Source: Caldithrix abyssi DSM 13497
GTDB taxonomy: Bacteria > Calditrichota > Calditrichia > Calditrichales > Calditrichaceae
NCBI RefSeq assembly: GCF_001886815.1
Contig: NZ_CP018099.1
Span: 3,966,501-4,030,500, forward strand
Direction of reading: 5' to 3'
Length of the DNA stretch: 64,000 bases
A program made the translations under genes and the position numbers. The notes under the pieces were generated by a model. The model was not told the DNA's origin, did not search any database, and saw nothing but the letters and a program-made list of their open reading frames with translations. The stretch's first letter is position 1, and each line of letters begins with the position of its first letter. Shown piece by piece: positions 55,126 through 64,000 of this stretch.

Positions 55126-56607
55126 TCAGTCAATGCCAAAGCTAAAGTTGGCCAGATACTGAAAACCCAATTTGACCACCCAGTTGCCCCTTTCCGCATA
55201 ACGGTTGGAATAATGCACGGGCTCTTTGCGGTACCAGATATCCGAAAATAATCTAAGTCTATTGCTGGCATAATAGCGTAATTTCAAGTGATTAATAAAA
55301 TTGTAGGTAACCGGCGCAAGAGGGAAGGGCTCTTTTATTAAAGGAAACAAATCCGTTACCGAAACGGAGCCATAACGTCCGTAGATGGATTCATTTGAAA
55401 CATAAAAGGGAAAATATCGCCAGATATCTATTTTAACCTTAAACTCCTCCAGACCCGGCGCCGGATAGCCCAAACCATAGCCGCGATAATGGTAGTTCTC
55501 CCATGAAAATTTTGATTGATAGGTCCGATTCCAGATTCTAACATAAGTCAATGACCAGAGTGTACCATTTATTAACCAATCTGCTTGACGGAAAGAAGCT
55601 AATATCCCCAAACGATCCGGATACCTTCCCCGGTCATCAATACCCGGATCGTTATTAACAATAATGTCATCCACCAAAAATTGACCCCATATAGCCGTTT
55701 TTTCAAATGGCTTCCAGAAGACGTCCACACACCAAAATCCATCCATCTGCTTTTTATCGTTGCGTTGAATGGGATAATAGAAATTCATGGGATTTAAAAA
55801 GGCCCATTCAAATGGGCGATTTTCGCCTCCGTAGGTGGCCATCTCTGTTAATGCAAACTGGAATCTATCGCTTACATGAATATCCAGACGATGGCCAATG
55901 AGATTCCTGCGCACGTTTTGAACAGGCGGATCAGGATTTTTATAAGAGAAAACAGGCTGATATTCATCCAGTTGCGCATAGATTAAAGAGAACTTAATTC
56001 GTTTAAGATTGAGGGCGATCAATAAGTGATCATAAGTATAAGGATTGTTAGAAAGGATTAAGCCATACTCACCCAAAGGGCCCCAGTTGCGATGCGTTCT
56101 ACCATAAAATATATTAAATTTTTCCTGATGAAAATCCGCATACGCTTCATTCACCCGGCCATATAACCAGTGATCGGCTTCGGAAAGATCGCCGGCAAAG
56201 TTTGCATCATATTTAAATTCCTGATCGACTGTGGTTTGATTAACTAAAGTGAGATACGCATTCGTAAAATAAACGCCTCCATCCAGCCGATAACGATTAA
56301 GCAAAGCTTTGTTCCACTTTACGGACTCTAAAGCCTTAACAAATAAATTGGCTTTACGCGGAGCAAAATATTGCTTATAGTAGGTATGAAAATAAGAGGC
56401 AGGCTTTGAATTCTGCTTTTGAAACATCTCGTGGAAACGATAAGGTTGATTCAAAATAAAATAAGGCGCTACCGCTCCTCTGGTTATTTGATAGTTAATA
56501 TAATGATACGCTCCGTCATCCAATGGAACGTAGCTTTGAATTTTTTGACTGAACAGTAAATAAGGCAGAAAAACGCAATAAACGATTAAAAAGAATTTGG
56601 GATTCAT
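55126..56607 (-). CDS. Outer-membrane barrel, Wzi/capsule-assembly-like
   Basis: 493 aa from ATG 56607, which has AGGAG five bases upstream; a GTG three bases earlier is less likely. A signal peptide ends at 'LLFSQ'. The mature chain is dense in aromatic, alternating strands (GYGLGYPAPGLEEFKVKIDI, WVVKLGFQYLANFSF) and includes 'FNIFYGRTHRNWGPLGEYGL', a motif style seen in Wzi-like capsule-assembly proteins. The family match is from memory and moderate. It is 77-80 bases downstream of the sugar transferase in the same direction, so a surface-polysaccharide export role is plausible. Confidence 0.65.
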   Translation of the reverse strand: MNPKFFLIVYCVFLPYLLFSQKIQSYVPLDDGAYHYINYQITRGAVAPYFILNQPYRFHEMFQKQNSKPASYFHTYYKQYFAPRKANLFVKALESVKWNKALLNRYRLDGGVYFTNAYLTLVNQTTVDQEFKYDANFAGDLSEADHWLYGRVNEAYADFHQEKFNIFYGRTHRNWGPLGEYGLILSNNPYTYDHLLIALNLKRIKFSLIYAQLDEYQPVFSYKNPDPPVQNVRRNLIGHRLDIHVSDRFQFALTEMATYGGENRPFEWAFLNPMNFYYPIQRNDKKQMDGFWCVDVFWKPFEKTAIWGQFLVDDIIVNNDPGIDDRGRYPDRLGILASFRQADWLINGTLWSLTYVRIWNRTYQSKFSWENYHYRGYGLGYPAPGLEEFKVKIDIWRYFPFYVSNESIYGRYGSVSVTDLFPLIKEPFPLAPVTYNFINHLKLRYYASNRLRLFSDIWYRKEPVHYSNRYAERGNWVVKLGFQYLANFSFGID

Positions 56608-56686
56608 CACAACTCCTGATGGTGTAACTTCGTTTTCTGGCTGATCATTGCATTGTAAACATATAAAGGAAGGTATATTGACGACA

Positions 56687-58774
56687 TTATCTGCTGCGAG
56701 CGTTTCGGAACAGGATATTAAACATCGCTTTTGTGAAATATTGGCAATCGGTTAAGAAGGGCGATTGCATCTTTTTCAGAAGATATCGGCGTTCGGATTC
56801 GACAATCTCTTCAAAAGAGTTGGGCATATCGGCATAGTAAGGCGGCACCAGCCCCGGCTTGAACTTGATGCGCATTTCCTTAACGTCATCGGGATAAAGG
56901 CTAAAATAATGGGGGCTTAGAGCGCGTACGCCGATTAAACTCAAATCGCCGCGTAAAAAATTGTACAACTGAGGCAATTCATCAATCCACAGGCGACGCA
57001 TCCATTTGCCCCATGTGGTTATTCGGAAATCATTGGCAAACTTCCCGTTCTGTTCCAGCTTATTCTTTTCATAAACATAATCTTGCAAGTATTCGGAATA
57101 GGGATGCATGGTTCGAAACTTGTAAACGTAGATTAATCGCCCGTCCAGCCCGATTCTCCTTAATTTAATTAATGGGCCGTAAGAGGGATTGCGATCAATC
57201 GATGGAAAACGAATCTTGCGTGCAATATAGTAAAGGCGGTTATTCATTTCTTTTTCGGCGATTACTTTAAAACCGCAGAAATGCAATCTCCCCAGCACTT
57301 CGGCGCGGGATATTAAGCGATTCTGTCCGCGCGTAATCAAAAAGTAAATGTTTTTAATATACGGCAATTTGGGACAAACGCGTCTGAAGAAAAAATCCAG
57401 CGGATAAAGCAGGTTGGCAATAAAGGTTGGAAATTTTTCATACATCCAATCTTTATGCGTTTTTAACGTATGCGCCTGTCCGACAAAATATCCCCCGGGC
57501 AATAATTTACGATGGACAATAAGGAAATATCGATTGACCCGGCGAAAATCATTCAATTTGTGCAGATTGATCAACAATTGTTTGGAATTATCGTTTATAA
57601 CCTCCAGGTTAAAAGAGGTATGGGTATTCAATACCACAGACTTTTGCTCATCCACCTTCTGCAAATCGATATTTTGCGCAATAAATTCAAAGAGCTCCGG
57701 GTAGGCCGTTAGATATTGATTTTGCAAACGCTCTTTCACCGACCGGACAACGGCGTCAGATTCTTCCAGAGACAGGAAATGTGCGATCGCTTTTTCGCTA
57801 CGCCAGGACTTTTCCATTTCGGCAACTTCTTCAATATCGGCAGGCATCTGCTTGCGCGTAATATAAAGGAAGAATACGCCGGCGATTTCTAATCCAAAAA
57901 ACATGGAAATACTTCCAAAGATCAGTTTGTGAGATAGCTCGTACCAGCCCAGAAAGAACATGGATAAACCGGTAAGGGCAAACATAACCAGATAGCTCTT
58001 AAAAATAGGCGATATTTTGTAAAAGAAATTTTTGTATGGTAAAATCTCAAACTTGCGCGTCGAAAAACCGGCTATGGCTCCGGTGCCCACTAACAAAATA
58101 AGCATGCGTTCGTGCTCAGGCTGCAGAGCAAAAGTATTGTATCTGATATAATAAATAAGATAATAGGAACCTAAAAAGAGAAAAAAATCGAGGATGATAA
58201 ATCGATAATTCAATTTGCCGTGTTCAAACCAGCGTTCTTTTACGCCGTTCAGACTTTTTAAAAGCCTCTCCCCTCCCAGATGGTAGAAAGCCAGATACAC
58301 GGCGAACAGCAGAGCCTGATATAGTACAAAACTAAATAAAAAGTGGATGCGCGACAGGTAATACACCTTAAACAGCACCATAATAAAGGCGTTCAGATAA
58401 AGCACGCCTACGGTTGTCCTTAATAAAAACCACAGCCCATACTTTTTATTGATATATAAACCAGGCGTATATTTTTTTACAAAAGCGCCGACGATTAAAA
58501 ACGAAATATTAGCAATTAGCAGAAAGTCCGGATATTGTGAATAGGATGCAAACCACCAATTTTTTAAGGAGGCTGCCATATAAATGGATAGATTAAATAA
58601 GATTAAATCGGCCAGGAAAAAGTACACGATGTATTTTGCTCTCGATTTTGGCATAGAGTTCGGTTCATCCTCGAAATCACGTGTAAAGGATTTGAGCATC
58701 AAATTCCATAATGCAATATAATTAACGCCCGCCTTTTGGTAATTCATTCCATTCTTATCGTCCATTTTAACCAT
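56687..58774 (-). CDS. Membrane sugar transferase (undecaprenyl-phosphate sugar-1-phosphate type) with methyltransferase-like middle
   Basis: 695 aa. The first ~330 residues hold about nine TM helices. Residues ~340-530 resemble a SAM-methyltransferase-like fold lacking a clear SAM loop ('LLPGGYFVGQAHTL', 'GRLHFCGFKVIAE'). The C-terminal ~150 residues form the bacterial sugar transferase domain: 'VYKFRTMHPYSEYLQ', 'WIDELPQLYNFLRGDLSLIG', 'KPGLVPPY'. Such enzymes move a sugar-1-phosphate to a lipid carrier to start a capsule or O-antigen unit at the inner membrane. Start uncertain: ATG 58774 or 58765, neither with a good Shine-Dalgarno. Followed by the Wzi-like barrel. Confidence 0.83.
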   Translation of the reverse strand: MVKMDDKNGMNYQKAGVNYIALWNLMLKSFTRDFEDEPNSMPKSRAKYIVYFFLADLILFNLSIYMAASLKNWWFASYSQYPDFLLIANISFLIVGAFVKKYTPGLYINKKYGLWFLLRTTVGVLYLNAFIMVLFKVYYLSRIHFLFSFVLYQALLFAVYLAFYHLGGERLLKSLNGVKERWFEHGKLNYRFIILDFFLFLGSYYLIYYIRYNTFALQPEHERMLILLVGTGAIAGFSTRKFEILPYKNFFYKISPIFKSYLVMFALTGLSMFFLGWYELSHKLIFGSISMFFGLEIAGVFFLYITRKQMPADIEEVAEMEKSWRSEKAIAHFLSLEESDAVVRSVKERLQNQYLTAYPELFEFIAQNIDLQKVDEQKSVVLNTHTSFNLEVINDNSKQLLINLHKLNDFRRVNRYFLIVHRKLLPGGYFVGQAHTLKTHKDWMYEKFPTFIANLLYPLDFFFRRVCPKLPYIKNIYFLITRGQNRLISRAEVLGRLHFCGFKVIAEKEMNNRLYYIARKIRFPSIDRNPSYGPLIKLRRIGLDGRLIYVYKFRTMHPYSEYLQDYVYEKNKLEQNGKFANDFRITTWGKWMRRLWIDELPQLYNFLRGDLSLIGVRALSPHYFSLYPDDVKEMRIKFKPGLVPPYYADMPNSFEEIVESERRYLLKKMQSPFLTDCQYFTKAMFNILFRNARSR

Positions 58775-58927
58775 AAATTAAGTTAAAAATTAATGACTAT
58801 AAAAACTACTTGCCTGCTTAAAGGATTAAACTCAAATCCAATGAATTAATAAAGTTAATCGAGAAAATAATTGGGGATTAAACTATGTGAAATATAAACA
58901 AAAAAAATCAAATGTCAAATAAAAAAA

Positions 58928-58953
58928 CCAGATTTCTGAACAAGAAAATCTGG
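58928..58953 (-). terminator. Hairpin with U-run on the minus strand
   Basis: CCAGATTT / AAATCTGG stem, 10-base loop. On the minus strand it is followed by TTTTTTT. It would terminate leftward transcription arriving from the VanZ-like gene before the transposons entered. Confidence 0.65.
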
Positions 58954-58996
58954 CTTATAATACAACAAAAAAAACAGTAACATTAAATCAATAAAA

Positions 58997-59105
58997 AAAC
59001 TAAGGCAGCAAAGCCGCAACCAAAATCAACCGCAACGTGCGAAAAGTAATTTTCTCGCAGATTACGCAAATAATCGCAGAAAATGATTAAACAAATTATT
59101 TTGAG
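58997..59105 (-). repeat. Dispersed mosaic repeat, inverted partial copy
   Basis: 'CTAAGGCAGCAAAGCCGCAA' then 'TTTTCTCGCAGATTACGCAA': the reverse complement of the 3' half of the copy at 48317. The rest of 58775-59137 is AT-rich. Confidence 0.75.
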
Positions 59106-59242
59106 AAAAAAGTTAAGCAATTAGGCACAATTTCTCCGGGGCTGTCCCAAAAGTCAAAGACAATGTATTTTTATAAATTTTTTTCTTTCCCTCACCCCCT
59201 TTAATTCCCCCTCTCCCGATTTTCGCTGGACCTGGCACACAC

Positions 59243-59271
59243 TTGACACAGGGGGAATAATTTGTTAAATT
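59243..59271 (+). promoter_or_regulatory. Promoter of the DruA-like/transposase gene
   Basis: -35 TTGACA (59243-59248), exact consensus, 17-base spacer, -10 TAAATT (59266-59271). The ATG at 59278 is only 6 bases after the -10, so the mRNA would be leaderless or nearly so. Confidence 0.6.
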
Positions 59272-59475
59272 TTCTACATGCAAATATATGGGAAAATTTT
59301 TAGCGAACCAATATTAAAACGTATTAATGCGATCATTGCCCGGCAGCCGCAGATATCTCGTAGGAAATTATCACGAGAGGTATGCGAACTGATGGACTGG
59401 AAATCTCCCAATGGGAAATTCCAGGAGATGAGCTGCCGTAAAGCCTTATTAGAGCTGGATCGGCGCGGTTTAATC

Positions 59476-61360
59476 CCCAGTTTGACAGTTAACGCCAAAT
59501 TTTTCAAAGCCAAATCAAAAAAAACATATAATTAAGTTTCTCTGTTTCAATTTCTTTGTAGTCTATGCAGGCGTGCTTTTTTTATTTGCTATCAAATCGT
59601 TTTATTATTATATTCATTCTATGTTTGTTAAGGTAAGTCGATCCAAAAGAAATAACAAAGTCCATGAGACTTTACAAATCGCTGAGTCCTACAGAGACTC
59701 AAATGGAAAAGTACGCCATCGAATCTTGCTGCATTTAGGCCCTACCGACAAATTCATCAAAAAAGACGTAGACACGCTTATCAACGGACTTTTAAGGGCT
59801 AAGGGGTTAACTTTACAGGACTTAGATAGCAATATTGATAATGTCAAGGCCTTCGGTCAAATCTGGGCGCTTGTCCATTTATGGAAAGAGCTTAAAATGA
59901 GCCAGATTATTGCCAGGCAAAAGGAAAAAAGCGGAATAAAGTTTGATCTTGAAGCTCATTTAAAAAGTCTGATATTTAACCGCCTGGATGATCCTTCTTC
60001 CAAACTAAAACTACTCACCTGGTTAGAAACCGTTTATATTCCGGGTATCAACAAAGACGACATTCGTTATGAGTATCTTTTAAGAGCGATGGATTTTCTA
60101 ATAGCTCATAAGGAAAAGATTGAAACCCAACTTGCTAATCGTTTACTAGATCTGTTTAATCAGGATCTAAAGGTTTGTTTTTATGATTTAACATCAAGCT
60201 ACTTTGAAGCCGAAAACTCATTGGTAGAAGGCGATATTCGTCAGTTTGGTTATAGTCGTGACCACCGCGGAGATAGAGAACAGATCGTAATTGGCGTGGT
60301 GATGACCGGAGATGGTATTCCTATAGCCCATTACGTCTTCCCTGGCAATAAGGCTGATCGCTCTACCTTGCAAGAGATGCTCAATGATATTCGCAGGCGA
60401 TTTAAGGTAAAAGATATCCAGCTGGTGGCAGACAAAGGTTTATTAAGCAATGACAATCTCTGGCATTTAATCCAACAAGGTTATGAGTTTATTCTTGGAG
60501 AGAGTGTTCGTCAGAGCAAGGATGCCAAATCGGTTATAAAAGAAGCCAATGCGCATAAAGAGGCGACTGGTGAGACGATCTATGAGCGCCTAACGGAGCG
60601 TGAAATCAAGTCAAAAGATGGTAAAAAGGAAAAGATAAAACTTCGTTATGTGGCCAGTTACAATGCCGCCACGGCATTAAAGCGCTATAAAAATCGCATC
60701 AATCGTATTAATGAATTTTTAGAGCTGTCAGAAGAGATTAAGAAAAAGGAAATAAACACAGAAGATAAATATCATCAAATAAAGAGTGTATTATCAAGAA
60801 AACGTTTAAGTCGTTTCTTTAATGTTGAATTAACAGAAGATACGATAGAGATTCATAAGCAAGATGAGGTATTATCAGAAGAAGAAAAGAGCGACGGTTG
60901 GTTTATAGTGATAAGCAATGCTCATGACCTGAGTAAATCAGAACTCATAGCGCGCTATAAAGATTTAAAATATGTGGAGCATGGTTTTTACGAATTAAAG
61001 CATAGTTTGAATTTACGTCCCAATTTTCATTGGACAGAGAAGCGTATCAGGGCTCATGTGATGGTATGTTTTCTTGCATTCCAGATGGCGGTATTGTTTG
61101 AGAAGCGTTTGAGTGGCATAAAATTAAGTTGGCAGCGTGCTATGGAGAGCCTGCGTCGAGTCGTGGTTGTAGAATGGGAAAATGAAGGGAGACGTCGTAA
61201 AGGATTATCCAGAGTGCATGGCGAACAATTGGAAATATTTCAGGAGATAGGCAGCAGCAAGCCAACGCTTTTATCTTTGTAGTGACAACTTAACGAAAAT
61301 GAAATTAAACTAACTTAATAATAATAAAGGAATTATGTTCCATACAACTGTCAAACTCAA
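59476..61360 (+). mobile_element. IS1634-type insertion sequence nested in the transposase gene
   Basis: 1885 bp. Subterminal inverted repeats AGTTTGACAGTT / AACTGTCAAACT lie 3 bases inside each end. The flanking 8-bp direct repeat is GTTTAATC (59468-59475 and 61361-61368). Removal of the IS and one repeat restores the host frame '...RRGLI-KLPERKKS...'. Confidence 0.88.
59621..61282 (+). CDS. IS1634-family transposase
   Basis: 553 aa from ATG 59621, which gives the typical 'MFVKVSRSKRNNKVHETLQI' N-terminus; an in-frame ATG at 59573 adds 16 hydrophobic residues and is less likely. Probable DDE residues are D189 (CFYDLTSSYFE), D271 (LVADKGLLSND) and E453 (YVEHGFYELKHSLNLRP). The C-terminal 'RIRAHVMVCFLAFQM' is characteristic. 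The gene is intact and probably functional; it is transcribed in the same direction as the host transposase. Confidence 0.93.
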   Translation: MFVKVSRSKRNNKVHETLQIAESYRDSNGKVRHRILLHLGPTDKFIKKDVDTLINGLLRAKGLTLQDLDSNIDNVKAFGQIWALVHLWKELKMSQIIARQKEKSGIKFDLEAHLKSLIFNRLDDPSSKLKLLTWLETVYIPGINKDDIRYEYLLRAMDFLIAHKEKIETQLANRLLDLFNQDLKVCFYDLTSSYFEAENSLVEGDIRQFGYSRDHRGDREQIVIGVVMTGDGIPIAHYVFPGNKADRSTLQEMLNDIRRRFKVKDIQLVADKGLLSNDNLWHLIQQGYEFILGESVRQSKDAKSVIKEANAHKEATGETIYERLTEREIKSKDGKKEKIKLRYVASYNAATALKRYKNRINRINEFLELSEEIKKKEINTEDKYHQIKSVLSRKRLSRFFNVELTEDTIEIHKQDEVLSEEEKSDGWFIVISNAHDLSKSELIARYKDLKYVEHGFYELKHSLNLRPNFHWTEKRIRAHVMVCFLAFQMAVLFEKRLSGIKLSWQRAMESLRRVVVVEWENEGRRRKGLSRVHGEQLEIFQEIGSSKPTLLSL

Positions 61361-63576
61361 GTTTAATCAAATTACCAGAACGAAAAAAAAGCTATGCTTT
61401 TGAAAAAAAGAAAAAGCGTAAGCTTGATGTTCCAATCGCCTCCATTGAAGGCCATTTATCGGTTTTAGGCGAAATTGTAATCGAGCCGATCAAAAGCCGC
61501 TACAGCAAGGATTCGCGCGCATGGTTTCAGTTAATAGAGAATTTCCATTACCTTAAAAGCGCAAAACTTTGTGGCGCTCAGATTCGCTATATTGTAAAAA
61601 GCGAGAAGTATGGCTATATTGGCGCTTTAGGCTTTAGTTCAGCGACTTATAAATTACGAGCCAGGGATGCCTATATTGGCTGGAGCGAAAAGGCGCGAAG
61701 GGAGAATATCCAGTATGTGATCAGTAATGATCGTTTTTTGATCGTACCTACGGTTAAGGTCAAGAATCTGGCTTCATTTCTGTTGAGTAAAGCCTTGCAG
61801 CGTATTGGAACCGATTGGGAGAGTCGTTATGGTTATCGCCCGGTTTTGGTGGAAAGTTATGTGGATTCTAGTGTTTTCAAAGGCATCGGTTACCTGGCTT
61901 CCAACTGGCTTTATGTAGGAAATACCAGCGGTCGTCGTGACGGTATCGCCAAAAAGGTATTTCTTTATCCATTGCAAAGGAACTGGCGAAAGATTTTGTG
62001 TCAGGAGAGTGCGGACGGTTTAGGCCAAGGACGATTAATCAAAGACTCATCGAATTGGGCGGAGCGGGAATTTGGCAGCATTCGCTTATATGACAATCGT
62101 CTCAAACAGCGTTTGTACGCCATAGCGGATGACTTTTACAACAAGCCGCAGGCCAACATTCCGGAGGCCTGTGGTGGTAAGGCGCGCACGATGGGCGCCT
62201 ATCGATTTTTTCAAAACGAGAAGGTAACCATGGATATTATTTTAGATGCACATACCGAGGCGACGATAGATCGCATAAAAGAACACAAGGTGGTTTTAGC
62301 GCCTCAGGACACGACCATTTTAGACTACAGCACGCATCCCATGACCAAAGACTTGGGGCCGACAAGCCATATAGATCACCAGAGCATTGGCTTGATTTTA
62401 CATGATACATTGGCCTTTAGTGAGGATGGCACGCCGTTAGGCGTATTGGATGCCCAGGTATGGGCTCGTGATCCGAAGGATCGAGGCAAGACGCGTCGTC
62501 GTAAGGAATTACCCATTGAGCAAAAAGAGAGTATGAAATGGTTACGTAGTTATCGCCGGGTCAACGAGATAGCTAAGTTATGTCCGGAGACGCTTATCGT
62601 AAGCGTGGGCGATCGAGAGGCGGATATCTACGAATTATTTCATGAGGCTCAAAGGAAAGATAGCAAGGCAGGACTTTTGGTACGCGTGGGCAAGCGCCGC
62701 AATCGCAAAGTGGCCGGAATTGATCTGTGGGATTACATGTCCAGTCAAGAAGAGCGCGGTCAATTTCAAATTCATGTTCCTCGTAGGGGCAATATCAGGG
62801 CTCGTGAGGCCAAGATGTCCTTGCGTTATTCGTCGATAGACTTAGAACCGCCGAAACGATTTTCGTCCTCTAAGCCCATTAAGGTGTGGGCTGTTTATAT
62901 CCGAGAGGTCGATCCGCCAGCTGATATTAAGAGTCCAATAGAGTGGATGTTATTGACCACGGTGTCGGTAGAGAATTTTACTGATGCCTATCAACGAGTG
63001 CAGTGGTACACTCGTCGTTGGGGTATCGAGATATATCATCGAACGCTCAAGAGCGGCTGCCGCATAAAAGATCGTCAATTAGGCAGTGCGGATCGTTTAG
63101 AGACGGCCTTAGCCGTGGATATGGTTGTAGCCTGGCGCATTTATCATATGACCATGTTAGGTCGTGAAATACCGGATTCGCCGGCGAGCGTATTTTTCAA
63201 AGAAGAGGAATGGAAAGCGTTGTATTGCTATGTGCATAAGACGCCCATAGCGCCGGAGGAGCCGATGAGTTTACGAGAAGCCATCCGTATGGTAGGTCAG
63301 ATCGGAGGCCATTTAGGCAGAAAGAGTGATGGCGAGCCTGGCACAGTAACGCTCTGGCGAGGAATACAGCGATTGGATACGGCAACCGAGATGTATATTA
63401 TTTTTACTTCAAGCCGAGACGGCCCATAACCCACGGTGCTATGTGTGGGTAAAGGTCAGCGATTTTCGGGAGAGGGGGGCAGGGGGTGAGGGCTAATGTA
63501 AAGTTTTCCATGTATTTAAATAAATATACATTTAATTTCTCTTTTGAGACACCCCCGGCTGGGGGATGAGTTTTAA

Positions 63577-63622
63577 AATTTTCGCACGCTAAGGCACTAG
63601 ATCTTTCGAAGGAAGTATTCTA
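63577..63622 (-). repeat. Dispersed mosaic repeat fragment overlapping the VanZ-like 3' end
   Basis: 'TTTTCGCACGCTAAGGCACT' and 'AGATCTTTCGAAGGAAGTAT' match the ends of the inverted copies at 37517 and 40356. It forms the last few codons and stop of the VanZ-like gene. Confidence 0.65.
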
Positions 63623-63947
63623 AGGGAATAAATATGAATGTACACCCTGCTACATTGGCAAAAATATCAAATAAATTAAACGACCGATATGGCAACCAAT
63701 ATTGCGCCGCCTCCAGTCCGATCCCCCATAATAAAACCACCATTCCTATCTTCCATCTTCTATCAAAAATCGTTGAATAATAACCTATCCCCATGCCGGC
63801 GGCGTAGGCAACGACATGCTGGAAATATCCATGTTTGTCAAAGGACAACGGCCCTTCCGCTAATGCCTCATTATCCGGGAAAACAGACAAAATAAGCACA
63901 GCGATTAACCATATCAAGAAGGCGAGATTTGTTAGACGATGTTTCAT
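63597..63947 (-). CDS. VanZ-like membrane protein
   Basis: 116 aa with three to four TM helices. 'LAFLIWLIAVLILSVFP' followed by 'FDKHGYFQHVVAYAAGMGI' (the conserved D-K-x2-H/F-x-aromatic region) and 'GLEAAQYWLPYRSFNLFDIF' (E..Q...R...D.D-like block) fit the VanZ family, some members of which lower teicoplanin susceptibility; most have unknown roles in the membrane. No clear Shine-Dalgarno upstream of ATG 63947. Its C-terminus is encoded in a dispersed repeat fragment, so the end may have been altered. Confidence 0.8.
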   Translation of the reverse strand: MKHRLTNLAFLIWLIAVLILSVFPDNEALAEGPLSFDKHGYFQHVVAYAAGMGIGYYSTIFDRRWKIGMVVLLWGIGLEAAQYWLPYRSFNLFDIFANVAGCTFIFIPLEYFLRKI

Positions 63948-64000
63948 TTTTTGTTGAGAGGTTTAGGAGTTTAGGTGTTTAGTGGCGAATGACGGTAAAA
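63948..64000. other. Window end, AT-rich, no feature seen
   Basis: Short remnants of 'GTTTAGGAGTTTAGGTGTTT' only. Confidence 0.4.

Larger units (their letters stand above)
59278..63429 (+). pseudogene. Fusion gene: DruA-like (DUF4338) domain plus Tn5-type transposase, interrupted by an IS
   Basis: Coding parts are 59278-59475 and 61369-63429; joining them gives 752 aa with no frame break. Residues 1-~290 resemble DUF4338/DruA: 'ISRRKLSREVCELMDWKSPN', 'CRKALLELDRRGLIKLPER', 'FHYLKSAKLCGAQIRYIV', 'NRFLI' type block 'SNDRFLIVPTVKVKNLASFL'. Residues ~292-360 form the Tn5-type DNA-binding domain (NWAEREFGSIRLYDNRLKQR, ACGGKARTMGAYRFF). The DDE core has D380 (PQDTTILDY), D481 (VGDREADIYE) and E620 (RRWGIEIYHRTLKSG). 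The IS1634-type insert now truncates the N-terminal part at ~85 codons; the downstream part could only start internally (for example GTG 61717). Confidence 0.88.
59226..63459 (+). mobile_element. IS50/Tn5-type (IS4-superfamily) element carrying a DruA-like/transposase fusion
   Basis: 4234 bp as it stands, 2341 bp without the inner IS and its duplicated target. The ends are imperfect inverted repeats, CTGGACCTGGCACACACTT and CTGACCTTTACCCACACAT (right end read inwards), similar to the Tn5 outside end CTGACTCTTATACACAAGT. The flanking 9-bp direct repeat is CGATTTTCG (59217-59225 and 63460-63468), the duplication length typical of IS50/Tn5. It inserted in the loop of the palindromic repeat. Confidence 0.9.
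59138..63556. repeat. ~175-bp palindromic MITE-like repeat split by a nested transposon
   Basis: Left arm 59138-59225 (GGGGCTGTCCCAAAAG ... CTCTCCCGATTTTCG), right arm 63460-63556 (CGATTTTCGGGAGAG ... CTTTTGAGACACCCC). Together they reproduce the intact element at 24887-25060 in the opposite orientation, with 9 bases (CGATTTTCG) duplicated around the insert. Confidence 0.88.

Overview
The window looks like chromosomal DNA of a thermophile-like, Gram-negative bacterium of the FCB superphylum. The best guess is Calditrichota (Caldithrix-like). This is inferred from outer-membrane barrels, a C-terminal tail of the 'YPNQPNPFNPST' type, Lamin-tail and LVIVD/Ig-like surface proteins, moderate GC content, and very repeat-rich intergenic DNA. 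No rRNA or tRNA gene was seen, so the assignment rests on protein style only.

Layout. 1-3350 (minus): a partial secreted repeat protein and a bactofilin-like/Omp85-like outer-membrane protein in one operon. 3723-8701 (plus): an MFS transporter, a tail-specific protease and an RlmI-type rRNA methyltransferase. 9284-10989: an IS1182-type insertion sequence with a 5-bp target duplication, lying in a dispersed repeat. 11107-13577: a squalene/phytoene synthase-family enzyme and an RNA m5C methyltransferase, followed by a decayed AAA ATPase. 14296-17939: a tight three-gene operon of potassium channel, cyclic-nucleotide-binding protein and large unknown helical protein. 17981-18974: a 416-bp tandem repeat. 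19254-30111: a thioredoxin, a 1549-aa surface protein with 13 tandem Ig-like domains, and a 1596-aa acyl-CoA-ligase/unknown/GNAT fusion, with a convergent TetR regulator. 30950-36927 (minus): an M1-M28-PDZ peptidase fusion and an M16 peptidase. 37734-39884: two lipoproteins and a Spy/CpxP-like protein. 40463-43376 (minus): an operon of nucleotidyltransferase, crotonase and histidine kinase. 43601-45385: CIRCE-controlled groEL without groES. 45560-46852: tyrS. 46853-48908: a 5 x 198-bp tandem array and dispersed repeats. 48909-49639: crcB and DUF190. 49786-50616: a DmsC/NrfD-like membrane protein. 50745-51617: a REP-like hairpin array enclosing a GIY-YIG nuclease. 51619-54682: a secreted Lamin-tail protein split by a second copy of the IS1182-type element. 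55126-58774: Wzi-like barrel and sugar transferase (surface polysaccharide). 59138-63556: a three-level nested insertion. 63597-63947: VanZ-like protein.

Most notable. (1) At 59138-63556 a ~175-bp palindromic repeat is split by an IS50/Tn5-type element with an exact 9-bp duplication. Its transposase carries an N-terminal domain resembling DruA (DUF4338), known from the Druantia anti-phage system. That gene is itself split by an IS1634-type element with an 8-bp duplication, and removing the insert restores the frame exactly. (2) A GIY-YIG nuclease gene sits inside an array of REP-like hairpins and its stop codon lies in a hairpin. (3) The channel/cNMP-sensor/helical-protein operon looks like a split ligand-gated potassium channel with a dedicated unknown partner. 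(4) A dispersed mosaic repeat family recurs in at least eight intergenic places.

All calls come from reading the sequence and from recalled family signatures. No database search was possible.
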